From IMG/VR virus record IMGVR_UViG_3300007960_000241, positions 1 to 21,573 of that record: a DNA stretch of 21,573 nt; one strand, written 5' to 3'. The translations under genes were made by a program, and so were the position numbers. How positions within the stretch are numbered: the stretch's first letter is position 1; every line of letters starts with the position of its first letter. Below are positions 14,894 through 21,573 of this stretch, in pieces. The notes beneath the pieces were generated by a model. It was not told where the DNA came from. It did not search any database and worked only from the letters and a program-made list of their open reading frames with translations. The stretch is from a virus.

Positions 14894-15910
14894 ATGACAA
14901 ATCTATTTAAGAAAGCGGCAGTTTTTACAGATATACATTTTGGACTAAAAAGTAATAGTATTCAACACAATCAAGATTGCTCTAATTTTGTTGACTGGTT
15001 CATTACCAAAGCCAAAGAAGAAAATTGTGATGTGTGTTTATTTTTGGGCGACTGGAATCATCACAGGTCGAGCATTAATATGCACACGTTGCAGTTTGGA
15101 TTACGTGCTTTAGAAAAACTAAGCAAAGCATTTGATCATGTATATTTCATTCCAGGCAATCACGATCTCTATTATAGAGATAAGCGTGATATTCACTCTG
15201 TTGAGTGGGCTAACCATTTACCAAATGTAACTATTGTTAATGATTGGTTCGAAGAGGGCAATGTAGTCATTGCCCCGTGGCTAGTGGGTGATGATTATAA
15301 ACAGATTCGAACTAAGAAGGGCAAATATTTGTTTGCTCACTTAGAACTTCCATACTTCTATATGAATGCAATGGTTGAGATGCCTGATCATGGTGAGATC
15401 AACAGCGATTACGTATCTCAATTCGACTGGGTGTTCTCAGGTCATTTCCATAAACGTCAATCAAAGAAAAATATCTGGTACATCGGTAACGCATTCCCTC
15501 ATAACTATGCAGACGCAGGTGATGATGCTAGGGGAATGATGATCTTAGAATGGGACAACGAGCCAGAGTTTCACGCTTGGCCCAATCAGCCCAAATATAG
15601 AGTGTATAAACTGAACGAGATTTTAGAAAACCCAGAAGGATTGCTGTTACCAGATTCTCATGTTAGAGTACATTTAGACATCGATATTTCTTATGAAGAA
15701 GCAAACTTTATCAGAGAAACTTTGATACCGCAACATAATTTACGAGAAATGGCATTGATCCCAATGAAATTGAGCGAGCATGCCACTGATCTTGCTCCCG
15801 GTGAACTGTCGTTTGAATCAGTTGACCAAATTATTATTGATCAGATCAGTAATATAGAGAGCCAGTTTTATGATCAAAAACTATTATTGGATATATATCG
15901 GAGTATATGA
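14894..15910 (+). CDS. 47: Recombination nuclease subunit gp47-like (SbcD/Mre11 family)
   Basis: 338 residues, equal to the usual gp47 length (~339). All metallophosphoesterase motifs are visible: FTDIHFG (Asp13, His15), FLGDWNHHR (Asp53, His56), PGNHD (Asn89-His90-Asp91), HLE (His149) and SGHFHKRQ (His184, His186). With gp46 it forms the Mn-dependent exonuclease that resects DNA ends for recombination-dependent replication and takes part in host DNA breakdown. The ribosome site is poor (GGG in a hairpin loop), suggesting controlled translation. The stop codon overlaps the ATG of the next gene (ATGA at 15907-15910). Confidence 0.93.
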   Translation: MTNLFKKAAVFTDIHFGLKSNSIQHNQDCSNFVDWFITKAKEENCDVCLFLGDWNHHRSSINMHTLQFGLRALEKLSKAFDHVYFIPGNHDLYYRDKRDIHSVEWANHLPNVTIVNDWFEEGNVVIAPWLVGDDYKQIRTKKGKYLFAHLELPYFYMNAMVEMPDHGEINSDYVSQFDWVFSGHFHKRQSKKNIWYIGNAFPHNYADAGDDARGMMILEWDNEPEFHAWPNQPKYRVYKLNEILENPEGLLLPDSHVRVHLDIDISYEEANFIRETLIPQHNLREMALIPMKLSEHATDLAPGELSFESVDQIIIDQISNIESQFYDQKLLLDIYRSI

Positions 15911-16572
15911 AAAAGATACACTATAGAAACGTGGGTTTACCAAAAACAGGTACTACTTGGCTTTGGCATCAACTCATGCGTAATCGTAATATAGACGGAA
16001 ATTTAAACGATTATTTAAAAGAATTTAAAGTAAAAACCATAGATGATTACAAACGATTGTATGAAAAGTTTGATGTTTCTGTAAATTTTAACACTCAAGT
16101 TTTTTATATTTCAAGTAATGATTTTGAAAGACCCGATAGAATCCATGAATATACTACACATATAACACTTAGTATAAGGAATCCGTATGAAATATTAGAT
16201 TCTATGTTCAACATGAGGAAGAATCGAAAAATACTAAACTTAGATACCAAATCTGCATACACCGAAGTTACAAGCATCATAGTAGAAAGACATTCCAATT
16301 TTGAAAATATTTTTGATTATTGGAAGTCTTGTAAATTAGACATCAAGTATATGCTATATGATGATCTAGTAGCAGATCCTAAAAAATACACTTATGATGT
16401 ATGTGAATATATAGGGGTTACCCCTTCGTATACGGAATTAGGTAAAATTTTGGCAACGGTCAAAGAAGATCCCTTAATATTTGACAATCAAAAAACAATA
16501 GATTATATTAACAAAAACATATGTGTGATAGAAGATCGCTTGAATCGTGACTTATCACATTGGAAAAGATAA
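15907..16572 (+). CDS. Sulfotransferase-like protein between gp47 and gp46
   Basis: 221 residues. The N-terminus GLPKTGTTWLW (10-20) is the PAPS 5'-phosphosulfate loop (P-K-[TS]-G-T-T-[WT]-L). SIRNPYEILDSMF carries the 3'-phosphate-binding pair Arg91 and Ser99 at the canonical spacing of eight. A C-terminal segment YDDLVADPKKYTYDVCEYIG resembles the Glu/Asp-x-Leu-x-x-Asp-P helix common to this superfamily. It is therefore likely to move sulfate from PAPS to a sugar or other acceptor, which cannot be told from sequence. It overlaps gp47 by 4 nt and gp46 by 1 nt (TAATG). Four sampled lines (16021-16260) average about 27% G+C, against 40-45% in samples of gp47 and gp46, so it looks like a recent acquisition fitted exactly into the operon. 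T4 also has small extra genes between 47 and 46. Confidence 0.75.
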   Translation: MKKIHYRNVGLPKTGTTWLWHQLMRNRNIDGNLNDYLKEFKVKTIDDYKRLYEKFDVSVNFNTQVFYISSNDFERPDRIHEYTTHITLSIRNPYEILDSMFNMRKNRKILNLDTKSAYTEVTSIIVERHSNFENIFDYWKSCKLDIKYMLYDDLVADPKKYTYDVCEYIGVTPSYTELGKILATVKEDPLIFDNQKTIDYINKNICVIEDRLNRDLSHWKR

Positions 16573-18341
16573 TGATAGCATTAAAAAATATTACACTGCG
16601 AAATTTTTTAAGCGTTGGATCAGTTACCCAAGCAATTAACTTAGATAATCAAGAACTTACTCTGATCTTAGGGGAAAATCTTGATCTAGGTGGTGATGGT
16701 GCAAGAAACGGTACGGGTAAGACTACTCTTATCCAAGCTATTAGCTATGCCTTATACGGTGTTCCGCTAAACAACATCAAACAAAACAATCTAATCAATA
16801 GAACAAACGGTAAAAACATGATGGTTACGCTAGATTTCGTAGCCAATGATGTTGAATATAGAATTGAACGTGGTAGAAAACCCAACGTATTAAAGTTTTT
16901 TGTTAATGGACAAACTGATGACTCGGATAATGATGCTCAAGGTGAGAACAAAGAGACACAGGATGTAATAGAAAAAATTATTAACATGTCCCCTAACATG
17001 TTTAGGAACATTATTGCTCTCAACACATACAATCAACCCTTCTTGAGTATGACTCAAGGCCAGCAACGAGACTTGATCGAACAGTTGTTGGGTATTACCT
17101 TGTTGTCTGAAAAAGCTGAAAAGATCAAGGGTCTTATCAAATCAAACAAAGAAGAACTACAGCAAGAAGAATTTAAGATCAAGGCTGTCGAAGAAGCAAA
17201 CAAAAGAATCCATGACCAAATTGATTCTTTACAAAAACGCTCTAGGTTGTGGGAAGCCAAGACAAATGAAGACATTACCAAACTAAAAGAACAACTTGAA
17301 CAATTAAAAACTTTGGATATCGAAGCCGAATTGCTTGGCCATAAAGAACTTACTGCGTACAATCAACGCAAGAAAGATCATGCAGATATCGATAAAAGTT
17401 TGACCAGAGCGCAATCAGATTTAGAAAAAGAAAATAAGACATACGAAAAAATTAATAAGGATATCAATACATTACGCACTAACAAGTGTTATGCTTGTGG
17501 TCAAGATTTTCATGACCACAGTCACGCTAAAGTATTGGAAGATAAAGAAAAAACATTAGAAGAAACTAGTGATAAGTTAGTTGAGCTAGCCGAATTCATT
17601 GTAGAGCTAGAAAAAGCAAAACAACTGCTTGGTCCTATAGGTACACAACCTAAATTGTTTTATGATTCTGAGCAAGAAGCATTTGAACATAGGAACAAGT
17701 TAGACAATCTATTGCAACAGATCGACTCTAAAGAACGAGATATCAATCCTTATATCGATCAGATCAGTGATATGCAAACTCAGGCTTTACAAGAAATCAA
17801 TTTTGACAAGATCAACGAACTTACCAAGATCGGTGAGCATCAAAAGTTCTTGTTAGACTTGCTTACTAGCAAAGACTCGTTTGTTCGTAAAAAGATTATT
17901 GATCAGAACTTGTCCTATTTGAACGCTAGACTAACTCATTATCTTGACAAGATGGGTCTACCTCATCAAGTTGTGTTCCAAAATGATCTTACTGTAGAAA
18001 TTACAGAACTGGGTAGGGAACTAGACTTTGATAACTTAAGCAGAGGTGAACGTAACAGATTGATCTTGGGTCTATCGTTTGCGTTCAGAGACGTGTGGGA
18101 GAACTTGTATCACCCAATCAATACATTGTTTATCGATGAATTGATCGATTCGGGTCTCGACACTATCGGTGTAGAAAATGCTATGGCTATTCTAAAAGAT
18201 ATGTCACGTAGACGTAGTAAGTCTATCTGGTTAGTATCTCACAGGGAAGAATTAGCAGGACGTGTACCAAGCGTATTGCAAGTTATCAAAGAAAACGGAT
18301 TCACTACGTATAATACTTCTAGAGACATGGGGAACTTATGA
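16572..18341 (+). CDS. 46: Recombination nuclease ATPase subunit gp46-like (SbcC/Rad50 family)
   Basis: 589 residues from ATG 16572; T4 gp46 is 560. An in-frame TTG at 16560 would add four residues, but the ATG forms the TAATG overlap with the preceding stop and gives the standard start (MIALKNITLRNFLSVG). Visible parts are: Walker A GARNGTGKTT (43-52); a Q-loop near ALNTYNQPFLSMT; two coiled-coil arms (about 180-300 and 318-420); a zinc hook CYACGQ (Cys306, Cys309) between them; the ABC signature LSRGERNRL (489-497); Walker B TLFIDEL (518-524); and a switch histidine in LVSHREE. It is the ATPase that opens and drives gp47. The stop overlaps the next start (ATGA, 18338-18341). Confidence 0.93.
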   Translation: MIALKNITLRNFLSVGSVTQAINLDNQELTLILGENLDLGGDGARNGTGKTTLIQAISYALYGVPLNNIKQNNLINRTNGKNMMVTLDFVANDVEYRIERGRKPNVLKFFVNGQTDDSDNDAQGENKETQDVIEKIINMSPNMFRNIIALNTYNQPFLSMTQGQQRDLIEQLLGITLLSEKAEKIKGLIKSNKEELQQEEFKIKAVEEANKRIHDQIDSLQKRSRLWEAKTNEDITKLKEQLEQLKTLDIEAELLGHKELTAYNQRKKDHADIDKSLTRAQSDLEKENKTYEKINKDINTLRTNKCYACGQDFHDHSHAKVLEDKEKTLEETSDKLVELAEFIVELEKAKQLLGPIGTQPKLFYDSEQEAFEHRNKLDNLLQQIDSKERDINPYIDQISDMQTQALQEINFDKINELTKIGEHQKFLLDLLTSKDSFVRKKIIDQNLSYLNARLTHYLDKMGLPHQVVFQNDLTVEITELGRELDFDNLSRGERNRLILGLSFAFRDVWENLYHPINTLFIDELIDSGLDTIGVENAMAILKDMSRRRSKSIWLVSHREELAGRVPSVLQVIKENGFTTYNTSRDMGNL

Positions 18342-19351
18342 GTCTTGCCCTGTGGCATTGGCATATTGAGATCAGTAGCAAGTGTACATTAAAGTGTCCC
18401 AGATGCCCTCGGCAAGAAGTACCCGACACTTTAGTGAATACAGAGCTAGACCTAATGTTCTTTAAAAAGAACTTTACGCCGGATTTTATCACACAAAGTG
18501 TCGAAAAAGTTACCTTCTGCGGTGACGACGGTGATCCTATCTATGCACATGATTTTATTCCTGTAATCAGATACTTTAAAGAAATCAAACCTAGTATTGC
18601 GTTTGTAATCGTCACTAATGGTTCATATAAATCTATGGGCTGGTGGCAAGAACTTGCAGAATTATTAGACGAACACGATCAGATTCATTTCAGTATTGAT
18701 GGTTGGGACCAACCAAGCAACAATATCTATAGAATCAATTCTAACTGGTCTAGCATCATTACAGGTGCTACAGTAATGACTCAACAGTCTAAGTGTTACA
18801 CTGTATGGGACGTTATTGGATTTAAGTTTAACGAGCATAAGATTGAAGACATGAGAGCCTATGCTACAGAGTTAGGCTTTGATGCTTTTCAATTAACGAA
18901 AAGCACGAAGTTTGGTAAGATTTATAATCACTATGGTGAAGACGATGATTTACAACCAAGTGATGAACTGCTATCATCTAGTCACAGATTTGAACGTGAA
19001 GTGTTCAAGCTGTCAGATAGAAATGTAAAACAACCTTGGATGAAAACAAATCTAAAGTTGTATAAAGAAGCACCGATCATTGGTAACGAACGCCCTCTAT
19101 GTCATATAGGTAACAAGGGCAGTTATATCAATGCTAAGGGAGAGTTTTATCCTTGTTGCTGGGTAGCAACACGTTATGGTCACAATAGCAAATGGAACGA
19201 AATAGGTAAGAAATATAACTTACATAACGTCAATTTACCCGAAGTTGTCAAAGACGAGTTCTGGAATGCCGAGTTTATTCATGGCTCTTACGAGTGTCAG
19301 ACAAAATGTGCCCATCATAGGATAGATAAAAATTACGCCACTGAGTGGTAA
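18338..19351 (+). CDS. Radical SAM protein with SPASM/twitch-like C-terminus
   Basis: 337 residues. The iron-sulfur motif is CTLKCPRC (Cys16, Cys20, Cys23; C-x3-C-x2-C). Next come FCGDDGDPIY (60-69), standing in for the usual GGEP SAM-binding strand, and VIVTNGS (90-96) and HFSIDGW (117-123), typical barrel strands. The C-terminal half has five more cysteines (255, 273, 274, 320, 324; PLCHIG, YPCCW, YECQTKC), arranged like the auxiliary-cluster part of SPASM or twitch proteins, which often modify peptides. The substrate is unknown. It starts within the gp46 stop (ATGA), so it is translated with the recombination nuclease. Whether it modifies a phage or host protein, or nucleic acid, is open. 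Confidence 0.85.
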   Translation: MSLALWHWHIEISSKCTLKCPRCPRQEVPDTLVNTELDLMFFKKNFTPDFITQSVEKVTFCGDDGDPIYAHDFIPVIRYFKEIKPSIAFVIVTNGSYKSMGWWQELAELLDEHDQIHFSIDGWDQPSNNIYRINSNWSSIITGATVMTQQSKCYTVWDVIGFKFNEHKIEDMRAYATELGFDAFQLTKSTKFGKIYNHYGEDDDLQPSDELLSSSHRFEREVFKLSDRNVKQPWMKTNLKLYKEAPIIGNERPLCHIGNKGSYINAKGEFYPCCWVATRYGHNSKWNEIGKKYNLHNVNLPEVVKDEFWNAEFIHGSYECQTKCAHHRIDKNYATEW

Positions 19352-19376
19352 GAAGATAACTATTAGTGAGAAGATT

Positions 19377-19961
19377 ATGCCATCACCATCTAAGATAAAA
19401 GGATCAAGTTTTGAACGAGATATCGCAAAATATCTCTCAGACCTCTATGGAGAGTCGTTTATCAGAGCGCCTGGTTCTGGGGCTTACGTTGGGGGTAAAA
19501 ATCAGTCACGCAAAGAAGTCTTGCATGAAGGACAGATCAGAAGTTTCAAGGGAGATATTGTTCCCGGAGAAAGTTTTAGTAATCTGAACGTAGAATGTAA
19601 AAGTTATGCAGACTTCCCCTTTCATTTAGTATTGACAGGTTCTTGCAAGCAGTTAGATGAGTGGTTAGATCAGCTAATGACTGTTGCCGAACCAAATGAT
19701 CTAAGCGTTTTGTTTATGAAATTTAATCGGAAAGGTAAATTTGTTTGTGTACCCAGCAAGTATACTTGGGTCACTGATCAATTTATGTATTACACTTCTG
19801 ATAAACACGCAGATTGGGTCATTATCGAATTCAATCACTTTTTTCAATTTAACAAAGATACTTTTAAAGCATACTCAGGCTCAACAGACAACAAGTCAAG
19901 CACACAGTCGAACCCACTAGACACCAAGTCTATCTCAACGACACCAGTCAATCTTAACTAA
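19377..19961 (+). CDS. PD-(D/E)XK-type nuclease, Holliday-junction-resolvase-like
   Basis: 194 residues. The N-terminal pattern KGSSFERDIAKYLSDLYG (Glu13) followed by RAPGSGAY (30-37), FKGDIV (Asp60) and LNVECKSY (Glu73, Lys75) is the E...GD...ExK metal site of the PD-(D/E)XK fold, in the arrangement used by Hjc-like resolvases and small phage nucleases. The last ~30 residues are Ser/Thr/Asn-rich and probably disordered. It begins 25 nt after the radical SAM gene, with GAGAAG just before the ATG, and ends the plus-strand operon that also encodes gp46/gp47. A role in cutting branched recombination intermediates is plausible. The exact substrate is not shown by the sequence. Confidence 0.75.
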   Translation: MPSPSKIKGSSFERDIAKYLSDLYGESFIRAPGSGAYVGGKNQSRKEVLHEGQIRSFKGDIVPGESFSNLNVECKSYADFPFHLVLTGSCKQLDEWLDQLMTVAEPNDLSVLFMKFNRKGKFVCVPSKYTWVTDQFMYYTSDKHADWVIIEFNHFFQFNKDTFKAYSGSTDNKSSTQSNPLDTKSISTTPVNLN

Positions 19962-19980
19962 CAATTTGTACATTTAGCAT

Positions 19981-20306
19981 GGTCGTGATTTTTGCGCTCG
20001 ACCCTCCTTGAGGACCCCTATATGGGCGACGGATCTGGAGTAGTGTGTTACACACAATAAACCGAGAGGGCAATCGTTATGGTAGCGAACCCTCAATGAG
20101 TCTATATCTATTTTGTCTTGATGATATAGAACATGCGTTGCCGAGAGGTCACATTTATTAATGTGATTGGCTCAACTACAACCCAGTAAACTTTACAGGG
20201 CAACCGGTAGCGATTGATTCATAGTAACGTGATCAGTCGGGGATAGACAACATGGACGATGGGCGGTAATGCTCCTTTGTCTTGGTAGTGCTTGAGTAGC
20301 ACTACC
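19981..20306 (+). ncRNA. Candidate structured non-coding RNA
   Basis: About 326 nt without a credible reading frame, almost fully covered by stems: GGTCG/CGACC (19981-20003); GTGTG/CACAC (20043-20055); GAGGG/CCCTC enclosing CGTTA/TAGCG (20066-20094); TCTATATC/GATATAGA (20101-20130); GTTGCC/GGCAAC (20137-20204) closing a three-way junction with TCACATT/AATGTGA and GTAA/TTAC arms; CGATTGATT/GATCAGTCG (20211-20239); AGACAACAT/ATG..TTGTCT (20245-20282); GGTAGTGCT/AGCACTACC (20284-20306). Three G-U pairs, which would be A-C mismatches on the other strand, favour the plus strand. Short words recur (CCGAGAGG at 20062 and 20141; GGTAGCGA at 20081 and 20206). I find no tRNA, tmRNA, RNase P or group I intron signatures. 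It may be transcribed on from the nuclease gene. Confidence 0.6.
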
Positions 20307-20369
20307 ATGGCTTCAAAACGGTAATAATATTCCGAATAGAACAATTAAGAGATTTTAGATTATCCTAAT

Positions 20370-20408
20370 AAAAAAAGAATTGCGAATGAGCGAAGCGAAT
20401 GAGCAATT
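20370..20408 (-). terminator. Possible terminator of the leftward gp26 transcript
   Basis: On the minus strand AATTGC...GCAATT (20378-20408) is followed by C and seven T (20370-20376), the layout of an intrinsic terminator 85 nt beyond the extension stop. The 6-bp outer stem is weak, and on this strand the inner part pairs poorly, so the call is tentative. The hairpin at 20409-20427 lies just before it and may help. Confidence 0.4.
20378..20408 (+). repeat. Hairpin with symmetric tandem G-A mismatches
   Basis: The plus strand reads AATTGC, GAATGA, GCGAAGC, GAATGA, GCAATT. The two GAATGA copies face each other as G-A, A-G, A-T, T-A, G-A, A-G, so with sheared G-A pairs the whole 31 nt can be one continuous helix capped by the very stable GCGAAGC mini-hairpin. 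It is also a direct repeat of GCGAATGAGC (20382-20391 and 20395-20404). Confidence 0.6.
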
Positions 20409-20492
20409 AGGTCTCTGTAAGAGACCTCTTGATTAACAATAGAAAAGATAATTAATTGCTGATGAAAATTTATGATACCATGGGTAATGACA

Positions 20493-20723
20493 TTAAAAGA
20501 ATGGCATCTGTGTTTTCTTGGTAGTTTCTAAATGATCTTCCACTATCTTATTTATGGCTTCACGTTCTGATTCAGACATGTTGAGAACATCTTCATAGGT
20601 GACACCGCCACGCATATACCAGGACAGACTCAAAGCATTAGCTTTGACTGCCCTGACGTAATCATCATACGATTTGATTAACTTCCTTATCCCGTCAGGG
20701 TCGAGAGAAAGAAGCCTTAGCCG
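20493..20723 (-). CDS. -1 frame extension of the gp26-like gene
   Basis: Seventy-six codons plus stop in the -1 frame relative to the gp26-like gene, beginning at the slippery site. There is no ATG, GTG or TTG ahead of the coding-like part: the first TTG and ATG fall within ALSLSWYM. The product includes DPDGIRKLIKSYDDYVRAVK, then SLSWYMRGGVTYEDVLNMSE, REAINKIVEDHLETTKK and ends MPFF. The helical, charged composition and this pattern (SWYMRGG-x-T/S-Y-E, ...TKK...PFF) resemble a small conserved protein I recall from marine T4-like phages near gp26. Expression by frameshifting would give a 351-residue fusion. It may act as the tape-measure-binding part, as the T domain does in lambda GT; this is inference. 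Confidence 0.7.
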   Translation of the reverse strand, partial: RLRLLSLDPDGIRKLIKSYDDYVRAVKANALSLSWYMRGGVTYEDVLNMSESEREAINKIVEDHLETTKKTQMPFF

Positions 20724-20729
20724 AAAAAA
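20682..20729 (-). promoter_or_regulatory. Programmed -1 ribosomal frameshift signal
   Basis: In the gp26 frame the heptamer T TTT TTC (20729-20723) has the exact X XXY YYZ phase. After 8 nt, which hold the in-frame TAA stop, comes a stem CTTCTTT (20714-20708) paired with AAGGAAG (20688-20682), enclosing a small CCC-TGAC-GGG hairpin (20700-20691). Slippery site, spacer and stem-loop are in the arrangement known from phage tail-assembly and other -1 frameshift genes. Confidence 0.7.
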
Positions 20730-21547
20730 TCGCTAACGTTCAGTGAGAATGATTGCTTGTACTCATGTTGACATTCAACACATGCGATATCTAGAGGTTT
20801 AATAGTGCTTTCTGCTCTTAATGCACTATGATAATCTCTGATAGTTTCATATGTTTTTGTATCAGCATTAGTTAAAAAGTCTTCAACAAATTCTACTTCA
20901 GTTACTTTTGCATTTGGAGTTTCTATGTACTCGACTGCTTGAGCCAAGATTTTCATAGTAAGCAATGTGATATCTTTCAATGCTTCTTGACTTAATCTAT
21001 TTCTTTCATCCACGTCTTTAACATCAGCTAAGTTTCTGTATTTGGCTTGAATCTCAAATTGACCTAGACCAGCTTGATTCATTTCTTTATAATGTAATGG
21101 TTTAAACTTGATCTTTAATTCACCGTATTCTAAAATTTTATGATAGTCACCCGGTCTTAAAGAAGATAACAGAGTTTGCATGTTAATACCATAAGTACCT
21201 AATGCCTTACAACTTGGGCATTCTGACTCAACATCAAGTGATTCTTGTCCGCCTGCCGCCCGGATCGCAATTAAAATCGAATCTAAGTCATTGCTCAATA
21301 CTTTCCATGGGTCTTTGATATTCGGCACACAACTTTTGATGATCTGCACGATTGCGTCACCGTTAAACAATGCGTCAGGAGTTTTGGTGGTAATGTCATC
21401 GATAGCAGTCATGGGGTAGACTGGAAGTTCTCCATTCTCTGTTTTTTCGATAACGTCATCAGGATAGTTTTCAATACCTGATGGCAGAGTGATATAAACT
21501 CCTGGTCTTCTAAAGTACTGTCTTAACGGATTGTCAATTGCGGCCAT
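20717..21547 (-). CDS. 26: Baseplate hub/tail assembly protein gp26-like
   Basis: 276 residues (T4 gp26 about 208). The N-terminal pattern NPLRQYFRRPGVYITLPSG, then NGELPVYPMTAIDDITTKTP, DALFNGDAIVQIIKSCVPNI and DSILIAIRAA is that of the T4 gp26 baseplate family. Two CxxC pairs (CPSC at 110-113, CVEC at 256-259) could bind a zinc ion as a split ribbon. T4 gp26 is needed for hub assembly and is not a major part of the finished tail, which fits a chaperone. GAGGAAAC stands before the ATG at 21547. It is a separate leftward unit, convergent with the recombination operon. The gene ends in a frameshift signal, so about 275 residues are shared by the short form and a predicted 351-residue long form. 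Confidence 0.82.
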   Translation of the reverse strand: MAAIDNPLRQYFRRPGVYITLPSGIENYPDDVIEKTENGELPVYPMTAIDDITTKTPDALFNGDAIVQIIKSCVPNIKDPWKVLSNDLDSILIAIRAAGGQESLDVESECPSCKALGTYGINMQTLLSSLRPGDYHKILEYGELKIKFKPLHYKEMNQAGLGQFEIQAKYRNLADVKDVDERNRLSQEALKDITLLTMKILAQAVEYIETPNAKVTEVEFVEDFLTNADTKTYETIRDYHSALRAESTIKPLDIACVECQHEYKQSFSLNVSDFFG

Positions 21548-21573
21548 TTTGTTTCCTCATAAATAATATGGTA

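Larger units (their letters stand above)
20307..20492. other. AT-rich spacer between convergent transcription units
   Basis: No gene seen. It contains the G-A mismatch stem with a T run on the minus strand (20370-20408), a perfect 7-bp hairpin AGGTCTC-TGTAA-GAGACCT (20409-20427), and otherwise plain AT-rich sequence up to the end of the gp26 frameshift extension at 20493. Confidence 0.7.

Noticed and set aside
16560-16571. TTG start for gp46 at 16560
   Set aside because: The ATG at 16572 overlaps the preceding stop as TAATG and gives the usual N-terminus; TTG would only add MEKI.
20284-20306. Perfect 9-bp hairpin as rightward terminator
   Set aside because: It is not followed by a T run (next bases are ATGGCTTC); kept as a stem of the RNA candidate.
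19962-20340. Group I intron, tmRNA, RNase P RNA or tRNA in the intergenic region
   Set aside because: No conserved core words of these RNAs, no interrupted gene around it, and no T-loop GTTCGA pattern.
20382-20404. CRISPR-like direct repeat GCGAATGAGC
   Set aside because: Only two copies, separated by 3 nt, explained better as the symmetric hairpin.
20459-20465. CTGATGA resembling a hammerhead ribozyme core
   Set aside because: No flanking helices or the matching GAAA and cleavage-site strand were found in the right arrangement.
21558-21565. CATAAATA on the plus strand at the right edge
   Set aside because: One base off the consensus and lacking the shared (T/C)AT extension; its downstream gene is outside the window, so it cannot be judged.

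Overview
The window is part of the genome of a T4-type contractile-tailed phage (myovirus). The evidence is a run of recognisable T4-family baseplate genes (gp48-, gp53-, gp5-, gp25-, gp6- and gp26-like) together with the T4 late sigma factor gp55 and the gp46/gp47 recombination nuclease. Large structural proteins, a gp5 spike without a lysozyme domain and the gene order resemble the marine 'exo-T-even' phages of cyanobacteria and SAR11-type hosts. No photosynthesis gene, tRNA or other host marker is visible, so the exact host is open.

Layout. From 13726 leftward to the left edge the minus strand carries one tightly packed late baseplate operon: gp48-like tube cap, a 29-residue micro-ORF, gp53, a 962-residue hub candidate, gp5 spike fused to a Hint (Hedgehog/intein) domain, gp25, gp6, and the start of a large structural protein. 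Three boxes of sequence GATAAATA(T/C)AT lie upstream of gp48, gp25 and gp6 and look like this phage's late promoter. Divergently, 13879-19961 on the plus strand holds the late sigma factor gp55 (with a long N-terminal extension), gp47, a PAPS-type sulfotransferase, gp46, a radical-SAM protein and a PD-(D/E)XK-type nuclease. The gp47-to-radical-SAM genes are joined by 1-4 nt stop/start overlaps, and two good sigma70-like promoters lie ahead of gp55 and gp47.

19962-20492 contains no convincing gene. Its first ~330 nt fold almost continuously into hairpins and a three-way junction whose G-U pairs favour the plus strand, which makes it a candidate structured RNA. It is followed by a stem with tandem G-A mismatches next to an A/T run that may terminate leftward transcription. 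At the right edge a minus-strand gp26-like gene ends in a slippery heptamer T TTT TTC, followed by an 8-nt spacer and a stem-loop. A conserved-looking 76-codon frame without its own start continues in the -1 frame, giving a predicted 351-residue frameshift product, like the G/GT tail-assembly chaperones of lambda-type phages.

The most notable points are the gp26 -1 frameshift, the structured RNA, the degenerate Hint domain on the tail spike, and the AT-rich sulfotransferase placed between the two subunits of the recombination nuclease. All protein calls are from reading motifs and context; no database search was run.
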